From assembly GCA_009772935.1 (NCBI GenBank), contig WOUR01000013.1:62001-126000 (forward strand): a stretch of 64,000 nt of DNA. Direction: 5' to 3'. Shown here piece after piece: positions 28,759 to 36,605 of this stretch. A program made the translations under genes and the position numbers. The notes below the pieces were generated by a model, which was not told where the DNA came from, made no database searches, and saw nothing but the letters and a program-made list of their open reading frames with translations. Position 1 is the first letter of the stretch, and every line of letters starts with the position of its first letter. Origin of the DNA: Rhodospirillaceae bacterium (GTDB lineage Bacteria; Pseudomonadota; Alphaproteobacteria; Reyranellales; Reyranellaceae).

Positions 28759-29877
28759 ATGGCCCAGCAAATCACCTACGACAAGGCCTATGACACGGTT
28801 GGACGCGAGGATTTTCCGGCAATGCTGGAAGTTCCCCGCTACGGGCGGCGCACGGACGCCTTCGACGGCATCATTTCCGCCACCCACGACCATTTCTGGG
28901 ACCCGTTCGACAAGAGCTACATCGACTTCGACCAGCCCTTCGACATGTCGAAGACGCCCATTATGCCGCTGGATACGGTCGTCGAGCTGAAAAGCGCGGT
29001 GGCTGACCGGCTGGACGAGGGCCAGAGGATCGGCCTCGGCAACGATGTCATGCACTGGTCGATCTCCAACCTGCTGCACGGCGAACAGGGGGCGCTCTCC
29101 CTGTCGGCCAGCCTCTGCCACATCCTGCTCGATCCTGGCGCCCAGGAATATGCTGCCAACCAGGCCCGCGAGGAGGCACGTCATGTCGCAGGGTTCACGC
29201 GCTATATCGGCCGCCGCTGGGGGGCGCCGCTACCTGTGGGCAAGACCATTGCCACCGTTCTCACCGATCTGGTGACGACGGAGGAGGTCTACAAGAAGAT
29301 CGTCGGCATGCAGATGCTGATCGAAGGCATCGCCATGGGTTCCTTCGCAACGCTCAATGCCAAGACCAACGACCCGGTCCTGCGTCGGCTGGTCCAGCTG
29401 GTCATGAGCGACGAGGCCTTCCACCACCGCTTCGGCCGGATCTGGGCCTCGCGGACCATCCGCCATCTCAGCGAGGACGAGCACAAGAAGGTCGAGGACT
29501 GGGCGGCGCAGATCTTCCAGACGCTGCTGTTCAATCTGATCAACGCCGAGCAGAAGCAGGTCATCTACGCCAAGTACGGGCTCGACTGGCAGTGGGTGCG
29601 CGACGCGATGAAGGAGGTCTTCACCGACGAGGACCGCCGCGCGGGCCTGAAGGAAAGCACCAACATCTTCCGCGTCCTGATAAAGACGCTGCTGCACGCC
29701 GGCATCATCACCTCGCGCACCGCGCCGCTCTACGGCGTCTGGGTCGACATGAAGGAACTCGAAGCCGAAGGCGACGGCATCCCGGGCGACATCGTCGCCG
29801 AGGAGATGATGGTGACGCTGCGCGAGATCAACGCGAAGCGCAAGCGCATCGCCTCGAAGGACGTGGCGGCGACCTGA
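28759..29877 (+). CDS. Ferritin-like diiron protein (ribonucleotide-reductase R2/AurF-like fold)
   Basis: 372 aa from ATG 28759 with AGGAGG upstream. A four-helix diiron pattern is visible: Glu in LLHGEQGALS (about 112), EEARH (about 140), Glu in LIEGIAMGSF (about 190) and DEAFHHRFG (about 222-226). That is the E...ExxH...E...ExxHH arrangement of ferritin-like oxygenases and reductases. Such proteins oxidise amines, fatty acids or nucleotides using O2. It is monocistronic and followed by the GIY-YIG inverted-repeat element. I cannot assign a substrate. Confidence 0.8.
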   Translation: MAQQITYDKAYDTVGREDFPAMLEVPRYGRRTDAFDGIISATHDHFWDPFDKSYIDFDQPFDMSKTPIMPLDTVVELKSAVADRLDEGQRIGLGNDVMHWSISNLLHGEQGALSLSASLCHILLDPGAQEYAANQAREEARHVAGFTRYIGRRWGAPLPVGKTIATVLTDLVTTEEVYKKIVGMQMLIEGIAMGSFATLNAKTNDPVLRRLVQLVMSDEAFHHRFGRIWASRTIRHLSEDEHKKVEDWAAQIFQTLLFNLINAEQKQVIYAKYGLDWQWVRDAMKEVFTDEDRRAGLKESTNIFRVLIKTLLHAGIITSRTAPLYGVWVDMKELEAEGDGIPGDIVAEEMMVTLREINAKRKRIASKDVAAT

Positions 29878-29907
29878 ACTTCGCGTTTCGCAGAGTATCA
29901 CATACGT

Positions 29908-30293
29908 CCGTCGTCCCGAGCGGAGCGCCGAAGGCGCGCAGTCGAAGGACCTCTCTTATGCGGCAGCCGGTCGTCTAATTCCTCGCAAGCGCGACAGGTC
30001 GAGCTCTGTATGTCGGCATAACGACAGACCTTTCGCGCCGCCTCGAAGAACACCGGCTCGGGCGAGTAATCCACACGGCGAAGTACAAGATCGAGCGTCT
30101 GATCTACGTCGAGCCTTTCGAGACGACGCCGGATGCGATCGCCCGTGAGAAGCAACTCAAGGGTTGGATGCGAGCGAAGAAGATCGCCTCGATCAACCGC
30201 TCGAATCCCGGTTGGCGCGACCTCGCAAGTGAGATCGACGGCTAAAGGAGGTCCTTCGACTGCGCGCCTTCGGCGCTCCGCTCAGGACGACGG
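29908..30293. mobile_element. 386-bp inverted-repeat element carrying a GIY-YIG nuclease gene
   Basis: The left arm 29908-29953 and the right arm 30248-30293 are 46-base inverted repeats that differ at one position (CCGTCGTCCC versus CCGTCGTCCT when both are read inwards). Each arm has an internal hairpin, GCGCC-GAA-GGCGC. The GIY-YIG frame begins 4 bases inside the left arm and stops 2 bases before the right arm, so gene and repeats form one unit. No target duplication is obvious at the flanks. Smaller, gene-less relatives are at 7804-7880 and 27479-27588. Confidence 0.75.
29958..30245 (+). pseudogene. GIY-YIG endonuclease (URI/UPF0213 type) with a nonsense codon
   Basis: A 95-residue frame runs from ATG 29958 to TAA 30245. 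It reads MRQPVV-stop-FLASATGRALYVGITTDLSRR and continues into a normal GIY-YIG domain (LEEHRLGRVIHTAKYKIERL, then Glu in AIAREKQLKGW). The stop at codon 7 (29976-29978, TAA) falls where family members have the Tyr of the first (GIY) motif, so one or two base changes explain it. The YVG half-motif, the Arg and the Glu of the active site are kept. The gene is either recently inactivated or restarts downstream; no good internal start with a ribosome site is seen. Confidence 0.75.
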
Positions 30294-30323
30294 AAAAAAT
30301 ACGGATGCTCTGCGGTGAGTTCT

Positions 30324-31028
30324 CTAAGGCTTCCGTGCCAGCACGAAGCAGGAAAGGCCGGCCAGGCGGTTGATCGGGAACAGCGGGAGTTCGGCGGCGC
30401 AGATGGCGGTCAGGAGGGCGTTCGTGAGGGCGCCCTGTTTCTTCAGGCTGCTGCGCGGCTCCGTCGTGTTGCGGTCGGCGAGGCGTACGGCGGCGGCGAG
30501 CGGGAAGACGAAGCCGAAATAGTAGCTGCCGCGCACGATCTCGAGGCCGGCGTCGTGCAGCGCGGCCTCGATCCCGGACAGGCGGTAGCGGCGCTTGTGC
30601 TCGAGGAAGACGTCATGGCCGCTCCACAGGAACTCGAAGGCGGGCACCGTCACCAGGAAATGTGCGCCGCTCGGCACCTTGTCCGCATAGTGGCGCACCA
30701 GCAGGCGATCGTCGTCGACATGCTCCAGCACGTCCATCATCAGTACGAGATCGCAGTCGGTCGGCCCGATGTCGCGTCGATAGCGCACCGGCTTGCCGGC
30801 CACGCTGTCATCGCGGTCCGCGGCATAGCCGATGTCGACGCAGAGCGCGCTCTCGGCCGGCGTCTGCTCGAGCAGGTGCCGCGAGAAGAAGCCCGAGCCC
30901 GCGCCCACGTCGAGCAGCCGCTTCGGGGCCAGCGCGCCGACGGCCTGGCGCAGCGCGGCGGCCTTTGCGCGGTAGTACCAGTGGCTACCGATGCCGGCGC
31001 CCAGGATGTCTTCTTCCTTGAGGTCCAT
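30324..31028 (-). CDS. Class I SAM-dependent methyltransferase
   Basis: 234 aa. The Rossmann SAM site is RLLDVGAGSGFFSRHLLEQ (about residues 37-55), followed by CVDIGYA and DLVLMMDVLEHVDDDRLL (motif post-I/II). A hydrophobic stretch near 165-180 and the C-terminus suggest membrane contact. It lies 6 bases after a GT2 glycosyltransferase gene and is probably translationally linked to it; such pairs modify undecaprenyl- or polyprenyl-linked sugars or glycolipids. Target unknown. Confidence 0.8.
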   Translation of the reverse strand: MDLKEEDILGAGIGSHWYYRAKAAALRQAVGALAPKRLLDVGAGSGFFSRHLLEQTPAESALCVDIGYAADRDDSVAGKPVRYRRDIGPTDCDLVLMMDVLEHVDDDRLLVRHYADKVPSGAHFLVTVPAFEFLWSGHDVFLEHKRRYRLSGIEAALHDAGLEIVRGSYYFGFVFPLAAAVRLADRNTTEPRSSLKKQGALTNALLTAICAAELPLFPINRLAGLSCFVLARKP

Positions 31029-31034
31029 CGAAGG

Positions 31035-32072
31035 TCAGGTCACCGGCGGCTTCGGCGGGGCATCCTCATAGACTCCCTCGATGACGTAGATCGGGCGAGC
31101 CTTCACCTCGACGAACAGGCGGCCGAGATATTCGCCGATGATACCCAGTGACAGGAGCTGGATGGCGCCCATCAGAAGGACCGCGATCAGCAGCGAGGCG
31201 TAGCCCGGTGTGTCCACACCGAAGATCAGAACGCGGGTGACGATGAACAGCGCGTAGAGCACTGCCACCGTGGCGATCACCAGGCCGACATAGAACCAGG
31301 CGCGCAGCGGAGCGGTCGAGAAGCTCACCAGGCCGTCGATGGCGAAGTTCCACAGACGCCAGAAATTGAACTTGCTCGTGCCGGCGACGCGCTCGGGTCG
31401 CTCGTAAGGTACGCCGACCGAGTTGAACCCGACCCAGGCGAAGAGTCCCTTCATGAAGCGGTTGCGCTCGGGAAGCTGGCGCAGCACCTCGACGGCGCGA
31501 CGGTCGACCAGCCGGAAGTCCCCGACATTGGGCGGGATACGAACCGGCGACATGGAATTGAACACCCGGTAGAACCAGCCTGCCGAGACCCGCTTGGCCC
31601 GCGTGTCGGTGTGGCGCGCGGTACGAATGCCGTAGACAATGTCGTAGCCTTCGCGCCAGCGCGCGATGAACGAGCCGATCAACTCGGGCGGATCCTGCAG
31701 GTCGATGTCCATGGGGATCAGGATGTCGCCGCGGGCGTGGTCGATGCCGGCAGTGAGGGCGGCCTCCTTGCCGAAGTTGCGCGACAAGTTGACGATGCGG
31801 AGGCGCCGGTCGGCGCGGCTACGATGGAACAGGCAGGCGAAAGTGTCGTCCAGCGAGCCGTCGTTCACGAATACGATTTCGAACCGTATGCCGTCGCGCT
31901 CGAGCAGAGGCACCACGGTGGAGAGGAAGGGACCGATCGTCTCCTCCTCGTTGAACACCGGCACGACCAGCGACAGAAGCGGATCGACGGGGCGCCGCGC
32001 CCGCTGGGCGGCAAGCTGGTGTTCCAGCGCTGCATCCTTGTCGATCGCGAAGGGGAGGGATTGCTCGGGCAC
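31035..32072 (-). CDS. Family 2 glycosyltransferase, DPM1/GtrB-like, with two C-terminal membrane helices
   Basis: 345 aa. The GT2 nucleotide-sugar site is clear: LSLVVPVFNEEETIGPFL, FVNDGSLDDTF and the metal-binding MDIDLQDPPELI. Two membrane segments near residues 245-270 and 280-310, followed by GEYLGRLFVEVKARPIYVIE, define the polyprenyl-phosphate glycosyltransferase group (GtrB, ArnC, YkcC). It should move a sugar from a nucleotide donor to a polyprenyl phosphate at the inner membrane. It is followed closely by a methyltransferase gene. Confidence 0.92.
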   Translation of the reverse strand: MPEQSLPFAIDKDAALEHQLAAQRARRPVDPLLSLVVPVFNEEETIGPFLSTVVPLLERDGIRFEIVFVNDGSLDDTFACLFHRSRADRRLRIVNLSRNFGKEAALTAGIDHARGDILIPMDIDLQDPPELIGSFIARWREGYDIVYGIRTARHTDTRAKRVSAGWFYRVFNSMSPVRIPPNVGDFRLVDRRAVEVLRQLPERNRFMKGLFAWVGFNSVGVPYERPERVAGTSKFNFWRLWNFAIDGLVSFSTAPLRAWFYVGLVIATVAVLYALFIVTRVLIFGVDTPGYASLLIAVLLMGAIQLLSLGIIGEYLGRLFVEVKARPIYVIEGVYEDAPPKPPVT

Positions 32073-32091
32073 GAGGGGGCGGCGACGTTAG

Positions 32092-32625
32092 CTAGGCTAC
32101 CGTCTCGACGGTGCCGTTGAGGTCCATGATCCCCAGCTCGACGATGAGCTGCGGCTGGCGCTTGCTCGCCTGGTCGCGGAAGGCGCGCAGCCCCTGGCTG
32201 AGCATCTCGGTCTCGAAGGCGCGGTCGGTCTTGATCCGGTTGCCATAGGCGAGGGCAGCCGCCCCGCAGTCGCGATGGGCCATGCCGATCAGGCGCTTCA
32301 CGTTGTGAAGCTGGACCGAGATGTCGAGATTGGCCTCCCAGGCGGCGCGCCATTCCTGGAAGATCGGAGCCACTGCGGCGACGGGGCCCCCTGCAATGTT
32401 GAACTGGCTGTACTTGTTCTCCCAGCCTCGCGAGGACATGTACTTCCAGGTGTACGTGGTGAAGCGCGGATCGATGCACTTCATCAGCATCGCCTCGTAT
32501 CCCTCGTCGGCGGCCAGCGCCGGACCGGCAGCCGCGACGGCAGCGGCGCCGAGAGCGAAGCCGATCAGGTGTCGGCGCGAGAGGGCCGCGAGACAGCCGC
32601 AGCCGGCATGATGCGTATGGGTCAT
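32092..32625 (-). CDS. Tat-exported beta-carbonic-anhydrase-like protein
   Basis: 177 aa. The N-terminus has a twin-arginine signal (SRRHLIGFALGAAAVAAAG...ALA, cleavage near residue 39). The mature part keeps beta-carbonic-anhydrase-like zinc motifs: MKCIDPRF (Cys with the Asp-Arg pair) and MAHRDCGAAA (His-x-x-Cys). The fold is short, so it may be a carbonic anhydrase or a related zinc protein. A small Cys/His-rich head (HTHHAGCGC) lies before the signal. Its start overlaps the stop of the upstream dehydratase-like gene by 4 bases. Confidence 0.75.
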   Translation of the reverse strand: MTHTHHAGCGCLAALSRRHLIGFALGAAAVAAAGPALAADEGYEAMLMKCIDPRFTTYTWKYMSSRGWENKYSQFNIAGGPVAAVAPIFQEWRAAWEANLDISVQLHNVKRLIGMAHRDCGAAALAYGNRIKTDRAFETEMLSQGLRAFRDQASKRQPQLIVELGIMDLNGTVETVA

Positions 32626-33473
32626 CGGAAAGTGGCCTTGCCCTGTTGTGCGAGACCGCCGTTGGGATCGGCGATCCAGGTTGTGGTCGAGCCGTCCGGT
32701 TCGCGTCGTCCGTTGACGCCGAGAGTGGCGCCGCCGAACACCGGCGACAAGGCGCGGAACTCGAAACTCTCGACCACCTTACCCGGGTTGGAGCGTCGCG
32801 CCAGTTCGATCTGTAGCATCCCCATCAGGGGCCCGTGCACGATCAGTCCGGGATAGCCTTCGACGCCCGTTACATAGGGCTGGTCGTAGTGGATGCGGTG
32901 GCCGTTGAAGGTGAGGGCGGAGAAGCGGAACAGCAGCACAGGGTCGGCCACGATCGTCCGGGTCCAGGTCGCATCGGCCGGCGCCGGCCGGGGCGGCTTG
33001 GGTGCCTCGCCGGGCTTCGCCGCCTCGCGATAGACGATGTCGTGCTGCTCGACAAAGGAAACGCCGCGGGGGCCGGAAATCGTATGCTGCACGGTGACGA
33101 ACACCATAGATCCGGTCGACCCGGTCTTGGGCTCGACCGACTTGATTTCGGAGAGCCGCCGAACGGTCTCACCGACCCGGATCGGCTCGCCGTCGAACGA
33201 GAAACGGCTGCCGGCCCACATGCGGCGCGGCAGCGGCACCGGCGGCAGGAAGTCGCCGCGCTCGGCATGGCCGTCGGGGCCGATCTTCGACTGGGGCGCG
33301 ACCTCCAGGAAGTAGAGCCAGTGCCACAGCGGCGGCAGGGGATCGCCGTTCTTCGGCTCCGGATCGTTCTTCTCGTCGAAGGTCGCGGACAGGGCGCGGG
33401 CCGGGAAGGGGGCGGCGAAATCCTCCACCGACTGCGTCCGGCCGATCCAGTCCTTGAGTTTTTCCAGCGACAT
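32622..33473 (-). CDS. MaoC/FAS1-like dehydratase (mesaconyl-C4-CoA hydratase-like)
   Basis: 283 aa from ATG 33473, which has GAGAGGAAA 8 bases upstream. It is a double hot-dog protein: the N-terminal half has the FAS1-like dehydratase layout (LPPVPLPRRMWAGSRFSFDGEPIRVGE), and the C-terminal half has FSALTFNGHRIHYDQPYVTGVEGYPGLIVHGPLMGM, the MaoC hydratase motif with its catalytic Asp/His. Relatives hydrate mesaconyl-C4-CoA or other enoyl-CoAs. Its stop overlaps the carbonic-anhydrase-like start. Metabolic context is unclear. Confidence 0.85.
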   Translation of the reverse strand: MSLEKLKDWIGRTQSVEDFAAPFPARALSATFDEKNDPEPKNGDPLPPLWHWLYFLEVAPQSKIGPDGHAERGDFLPPVPLPRRMWAGSRFSFDGEPIRVGETVRRLSEIKSVEPKTGSTGSMVFVTVQHTISGPRGVSFVEQHDIVYREAAKPGEAPKPPRPAPADATWTRTIVADPVLLFRFSALTFNGHRIHYDQPYVTGVEGYPGLIVHGPLMGMLQIELARRSNPGKVVESFEFRALSPVFGGATLGVNGRREPDGSTTTWIADPNGGLAQQGKATFR

Positions 33474-33586
33474 CTCGGGTTTCCTCTCTGCGGGGCGTGA
33501 CACTGCCACTGCGAACGCAGGGTGGAAAGACGGTGTCGCGGTCGCTATATACCGCCCCGAAGAGACAAGCCCAACCGGAGCGGCCG

Positions 33587-33913
33587 ATGACCACGTTCGA
33601 CGATCGCGAGAAAGCCTTCGAAGCCAAGTACGAGCACGACGAGCAGCTGAAATTCAAGGTCAACTCGCGCCGCAACAAGCTGCTGGGCCTGTGGGCCGCC
33701 GGCCTGCTGGGCAAGACCGGAGCCGACGCCGAGGCCTACGCCAAGGAGGTCGTGATGGCCGACTTCGAGAAGCCGGGCGATTCCGACGTCATCGACAAGC
33801 TGATGAAGGACCTCGCCGCCGCGGGCAAGCCGATGGAGGATCACACGATCCGCAAGCACTCGCAGCTCCTGGCCGACGAGGCCAAGAAGCAGATCATGGC
33901 GGAAGTCCGCTAG
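33587..33913 (+). CDS. DUF1476 protein, F1Fo-ATPase inhibitor zeta subunit
   Basis: 108 aa from ATG 33587. The full-length DUF1476 pattern is present: TTFDDREKAFEAKYEHDEQL, then FKVNSRRNKLLGLWAAGLLG, a helical bundle and DEAKKQIMAEVR. In Paracoccus and relatives this protein (zeta) inhibits ATP hydrolysis by F1 through its N-terminal helix. It is almost confined to alphaproteobacteria and is often near purC; here it is about 5 kb from purC and divergent from a hydratase gene. Confidence 0.9.
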   Translation: MTTFDDREKAFEAKYEHDEQLKFKVNSRRNKLLGLWAAGLLGKTGADAEAYAKEVVMADFEKPGDSDVIDKLMKDLAAAGKPMEDHTIRKHSQLLADEAKKQIMAEVR

Positions 33914-34070
33914 GGCGCTACGCTCATACGCCTCTCCCCTATCGGGGACAGGAGTACGGCATCTATTCGAACGCGCGCTTGAAGATCGTGTCGACGCGCA
34001 CGGGGTGGTAGCCCATGTCGAACAGCGCGCCCGCCCCGAACGCTTCGGTCGCCGTGTGAGAAGACGACGC

Positions 34071-34868
34071 ATGGAACCGCTCGAGAACTTTCCCCGCGAG
34101 ACGCTGGCCGCCATACGTGGGGTCCTGACCGACATCGACGACACCGTTTCCAGCGACGGGACGCTGACCGCCGAAGCCTATGGCGCGTTGCAGGCGCTGA
34201 AGCGGGCCGGTCTTCTGGTCGTGCCGGTTACCGGCCGGCCGGCCGGGTGGTGTGACCACATCGCCCGCTTCTGGCCGGTCGATGCCGTGGTCGGCGAGAA
34301 CGGCGCCTTCTGGATGTGGCACGACCGCAGCCAGAAGCGCCTGCGTACCCGCTTCATCCAGTCCGAGGCCGAACGCGCCGAGGGCCGGCGGCGGCTGGAC
34401 CTGGTGCGGAGCGAGATGCTTCAGGAAGTCCCCGGGGCCGGCATCGCTTCCGACCAGCCCTATCGCCTGGCCGACCTCGCCGTCGATTTCTGCGAGGACG
34501 TGCCGCCGCTGCCGCACGCCGACATAAAGCGCATCGTGACTGTCTTCGAGCGCCATGGCGCCCACGCCAAGGTGAGCTCGATCCACGTCAATGGCTGGTT
34601 CGGCGACTACGACAAGCTCACGACCAGCTGCACGATGATGCAAGAGCTGTTCGGCATCGACCTGGCGGCCGAGAAGGCGCGCTACGTCTTTGCCGGCGAT
34701 TCACCCAACGACGCGCCGATGTTCGGCTATTTCCCCAATGCCGTGGGCGTGGCCAACGTCGCCGACTTCGCCGACCTGCTGGAGCACCGGCCGCGCTGGG
34801 TCACGAAATCGCGCTCCGGCGCAGGGTTCGTCGAGCTGGCGAACGCGCTGCTGGCCGCGCGCGGCTAG
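34071..34868 (+). CDS. HAD-IIB family sugar-phosphate phosphatase
   Basis: 265 aa from ATG 34071. HAD motif I is VLTDIDDTVSSDG (nucleophile and acid Asp at about 22 and 24), motif II is VVPVTGRPAGW, and motifs III/IV end in YVFAGDSPNDAPMFGYF. A C2 cap lies between motifs II and III, as in mannosyl-3-phosphoglycerate, trehalose- and sucrose-phosphate phosphatases. It likely removes phosphate from a sugar phosphate in the cytoplasm. No partner synthase is adjacent. Confidence 0.87.
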   Translation: MEPLENFPRETLAAIRGVLTDIDDTVSSDGTLTAEAYGALQALKRAGLLVVPVTGRPAGWCDHIARFWPVDAVVGENGAFWMWHDRSQKRLRTRFIQSEAERAEGRRRLDLVRSEMLQEVPGAGIASDQPYRLADLAVDFCEDVPPLPHADIKRIVTVFERHGAHAKVSSIHVNGWFGDYDKLTTSCTMMQELFGIDLAAEKARYVFAGDSPNDAPMFGYFPNAVGVANVADFADLLEHRPRWVTKSRSGAGFVELANALLAARG

Positions 34869-34869
34869 C

Positions 34870-35502
34870 TCAGCGCGAGGGCGGGGGACCGATCAGCAGG
34901 GAGCCGTAGTGGGTGACGCTGTCGCCCTGGCTCCACACCCCAACGGGCCCGGGTTGCATCAACGTTCGGTCGGTGACGTCGAAGAGCTTCTTGCCGTCGA
35001 GCGCCACCTCGATCCGGTCGCTGACCGCGATCACCCGGAGAGAGTGCCATTGGCCGAGTGTGACCGGCGCTTCCTTCATCCCGAGCTGGCTGCGCTTGCC
35101 CTTGTCCATGCGGTAGAGGCGGACAGAGTTGTCGCGGGCATTGGCGCGCACGACGTAGTAGTCGTTGGCGCTCTGGGCACGGAACATGAAGCCCGCCACC
35201 TGGTCGCGCGATCCCGAGATGGGCTTGAAGCGCAGGGTGGCGTCGAAGTCCCGGCCGGACGCCTGCTCGGCGATACAGAGCGGAAAACGCTGGTCGGTCG
35301 CATCGGGCTCGCCCTCGACCAGCGCCCAGCCGTCCGGGCCGTCGGGATCGGCGACGGCGCGCCAGTCGGCCGGCCGGCCGATGCCGGTCTTGCCCTGGGT
35401 GCAGCCGACCCTGCCGTCCGGCGTGGTGAGCGGGACGACGAGCTGCGCCGAGGCGGGCAGGGCCATGAAGAGGAGCGGAAGAGCGAGAAGAAGGAAACGC
35501 AT
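34870..35502 (-). CDS. Exported lectin/laminin-G-like beta-sandwich protein
   Basis: 210 aa with a signal peptide (MRFLLLALPLLFMALPASA, cleaved after residue 19). The rest resembles the concanavalin-A-like/DUF1080 type of beta-sandwich (FDATLRFKPISG, AGFMFRAQSANDYYVVRAN, WHSLRVIAVSDRIEVALDGKKLFDVTD). It may bind or act on carbohydrate in the periplasm. It is convergent with the HAD phosphatase gene, one base apart. No catalytic residues can be named. Confidence 0.7.
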   Translation of the reverse strand: MRFLLLALPLLFMALPASAQLVVPLTTPDGRVGCTQGKTGIGRPADWRAVADPDGPDGWALVEGEPDATDQRFPLCIAEQASGRDFDATLRFKPISGSRDQVAGFMFRAQSANDYYVVRANARDNSVRLYRMDKGKRSQLGMKEAPVTLGQWHSLRVIAVSDRIEVALDGKKLFDVTDRTLMQPGPVGVWSQGDSVTHYGSLLIGPPPSR

Positions 35503-35604
35503 CGCCGGAGACTAGCAAAAAAAGCGGCGCGCTTGACCGAAGATGCGGGAGGGAGGAGTTTACGCGCGGCCGTATTTCGGACGAAATCTTCAAGGGGGAA
35601 ATTC

Positions 35605-36477
35605 ATGCGTCTTTGCACCATCCTGAGCGGCGGCAAGCCCGCCGTCGGCGTCAAGCTCGGGGACGGCAAGATCGTCGATCTCAGCAAGCAAATGCCGCGC
35701 GGACCGAAGTCGGTCGTCGAGATACTGGCGGGCGGCAAGAAGCTCCAGCAGGCGGTGCTCAAGGCCTGCGCCAAGCCCAAGGCCGGCGCCACCGTGTCGG
35801 AGAAGTCGGCCAAGTACCTGACGCCGATCCCGGCGCCCGGCAAGATCCTCTGCATCGGTCTCAACTACCGCAAGCATGCCGAGGAGACCGGCAGCCCGAT
35901 CCCGACCTATCCGGTGGTGTTCACGCGCTTCAACAACACGCTGGTGCCGCACAACGGCAAGATGCTGTCGACGACGCATTCGAAGGAATTCGACTGGGAA
36001 GCCGAGCTCACCATCGTGATCGGCAAGAAGTGCCGCAACGTGCCGAAGGAGAAGGCGCTGTCGGTGATCGCCGGCTACGCCTGCTTCAACGACGGCTCGA
36101 TCCGCGACTGGCAGCGCAAGTCAGGCGGCCAGTTCACCCTGGGCAAGAACTTCGACGCCACCGGCGGCTTCGGTCCCGACATCGTGACGCCGGACGAGCT
36201 GCCCAAGGGCGCCGCGCCGCTGCGCATCATGACCCGTGTCAACGGCGTCACCATGCAGGACAGCAACACCGACGACCTGATCTTCGACGTGCCCACGCTC
36301 GTGCACGAGCTCAGCAAGTGCATGACCCTAGATCCAGGTGACATCATCATCACCGGCACGCCCTCGGGCGTGGCGATGGCCCGCAAGCCGCAGCCCTGGC
36401 TGAAGCCGGGCGACGTCTGCGAGGTCGAGATCGAGGGCATCGGCGTCCTGCGCAACACGATCGCCCAGGGCGCGTAG
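35605..36477 (+). CDS. Fumarylacetoacetate hydrolase (FAH) family protein
   Basis: 290 aa from ATG 35605 with AAGGGGGA upstream. The FAH C-terminal domain is complete: ILCIGLNYRKHAEETG, FDWEAELTIVIGKKCRNV with the metal Glu pair, and DPGDIIITGTPSGVAMARKP. Family members hydrolyse or isomerise 2-oxo or acylpyruvate products of aromatic catabolism, or act as oxaloacetate decarboxylases. It stands alone with its own terminator; the extradiol dioxygenase at 19.4 kb is too distant to infer one pathway. Confidence 0.9.
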   Translation: MRLCTILSGGKPAVGVKLGDGKIVDLSKQMPRGPKSVVEILAGGKKLQQAVLKACAKPKAGATVSEKSAKYLTPIPAPGKILCIGLNYRKHAEETGSPIPTYPVVFTRFNNTLVPHNGKMLSTTHSKEFDWEAELTIVIGKKCRNVPKEKALSVIAGYACFNDGSIRDWQRKSGGQFTLGKNFDATGGFGPDIVTPDELPKGAAPLRIMTRVNGVTMQDSNTDDLIFDVPTLVHELSKCMTLDPGDIIITGTPSGVAMARKPQPWLKPGDVCEVEIEGIGVLRNTIAQGA

Positions 36478-36505
36478 GCGTTCTTTCGGACATCGGTTCG
36501 AGACC

Positions 36506-36539
36506 AACGGCGGCTCCGGAAGGGGCCGCCGTTTTCTTT
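36506..36539 (+). terminator. Rho-independent terminator after the FAH gene
   Basis: AACGGCGGC (36506-36514) pairs perfectly with GCCGCCGTT (36525-36533), followed by TTTTCTTT. It lies 28 bases after the stop codon. Confidence 0.88.
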
Positions 36540-36600
36540 GGAGCGCGCCACTCCCGTGGCGCTCGAGATCATGATGCGCCACGGGAGCGGCGCGCTCCAA
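36538..36600. repeat. 25-bp inverted repeat between convergent genes
   Basis: Arms 36538-36562 (TTGGAGCGCGCCACTCCCGT...) and 36576-36600 are complementary except at one position, around a 13-base loop. It abuts the FAH terminator and lies 5 bases before the stop of the convergent tetR-like gene. It could terminate that transcript or be a dispersed REP-like sequence; its arms differ from those of the GIY-YIG element family. Confidence 0.8.
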
Positions 36601-36605
36601 TAAAG

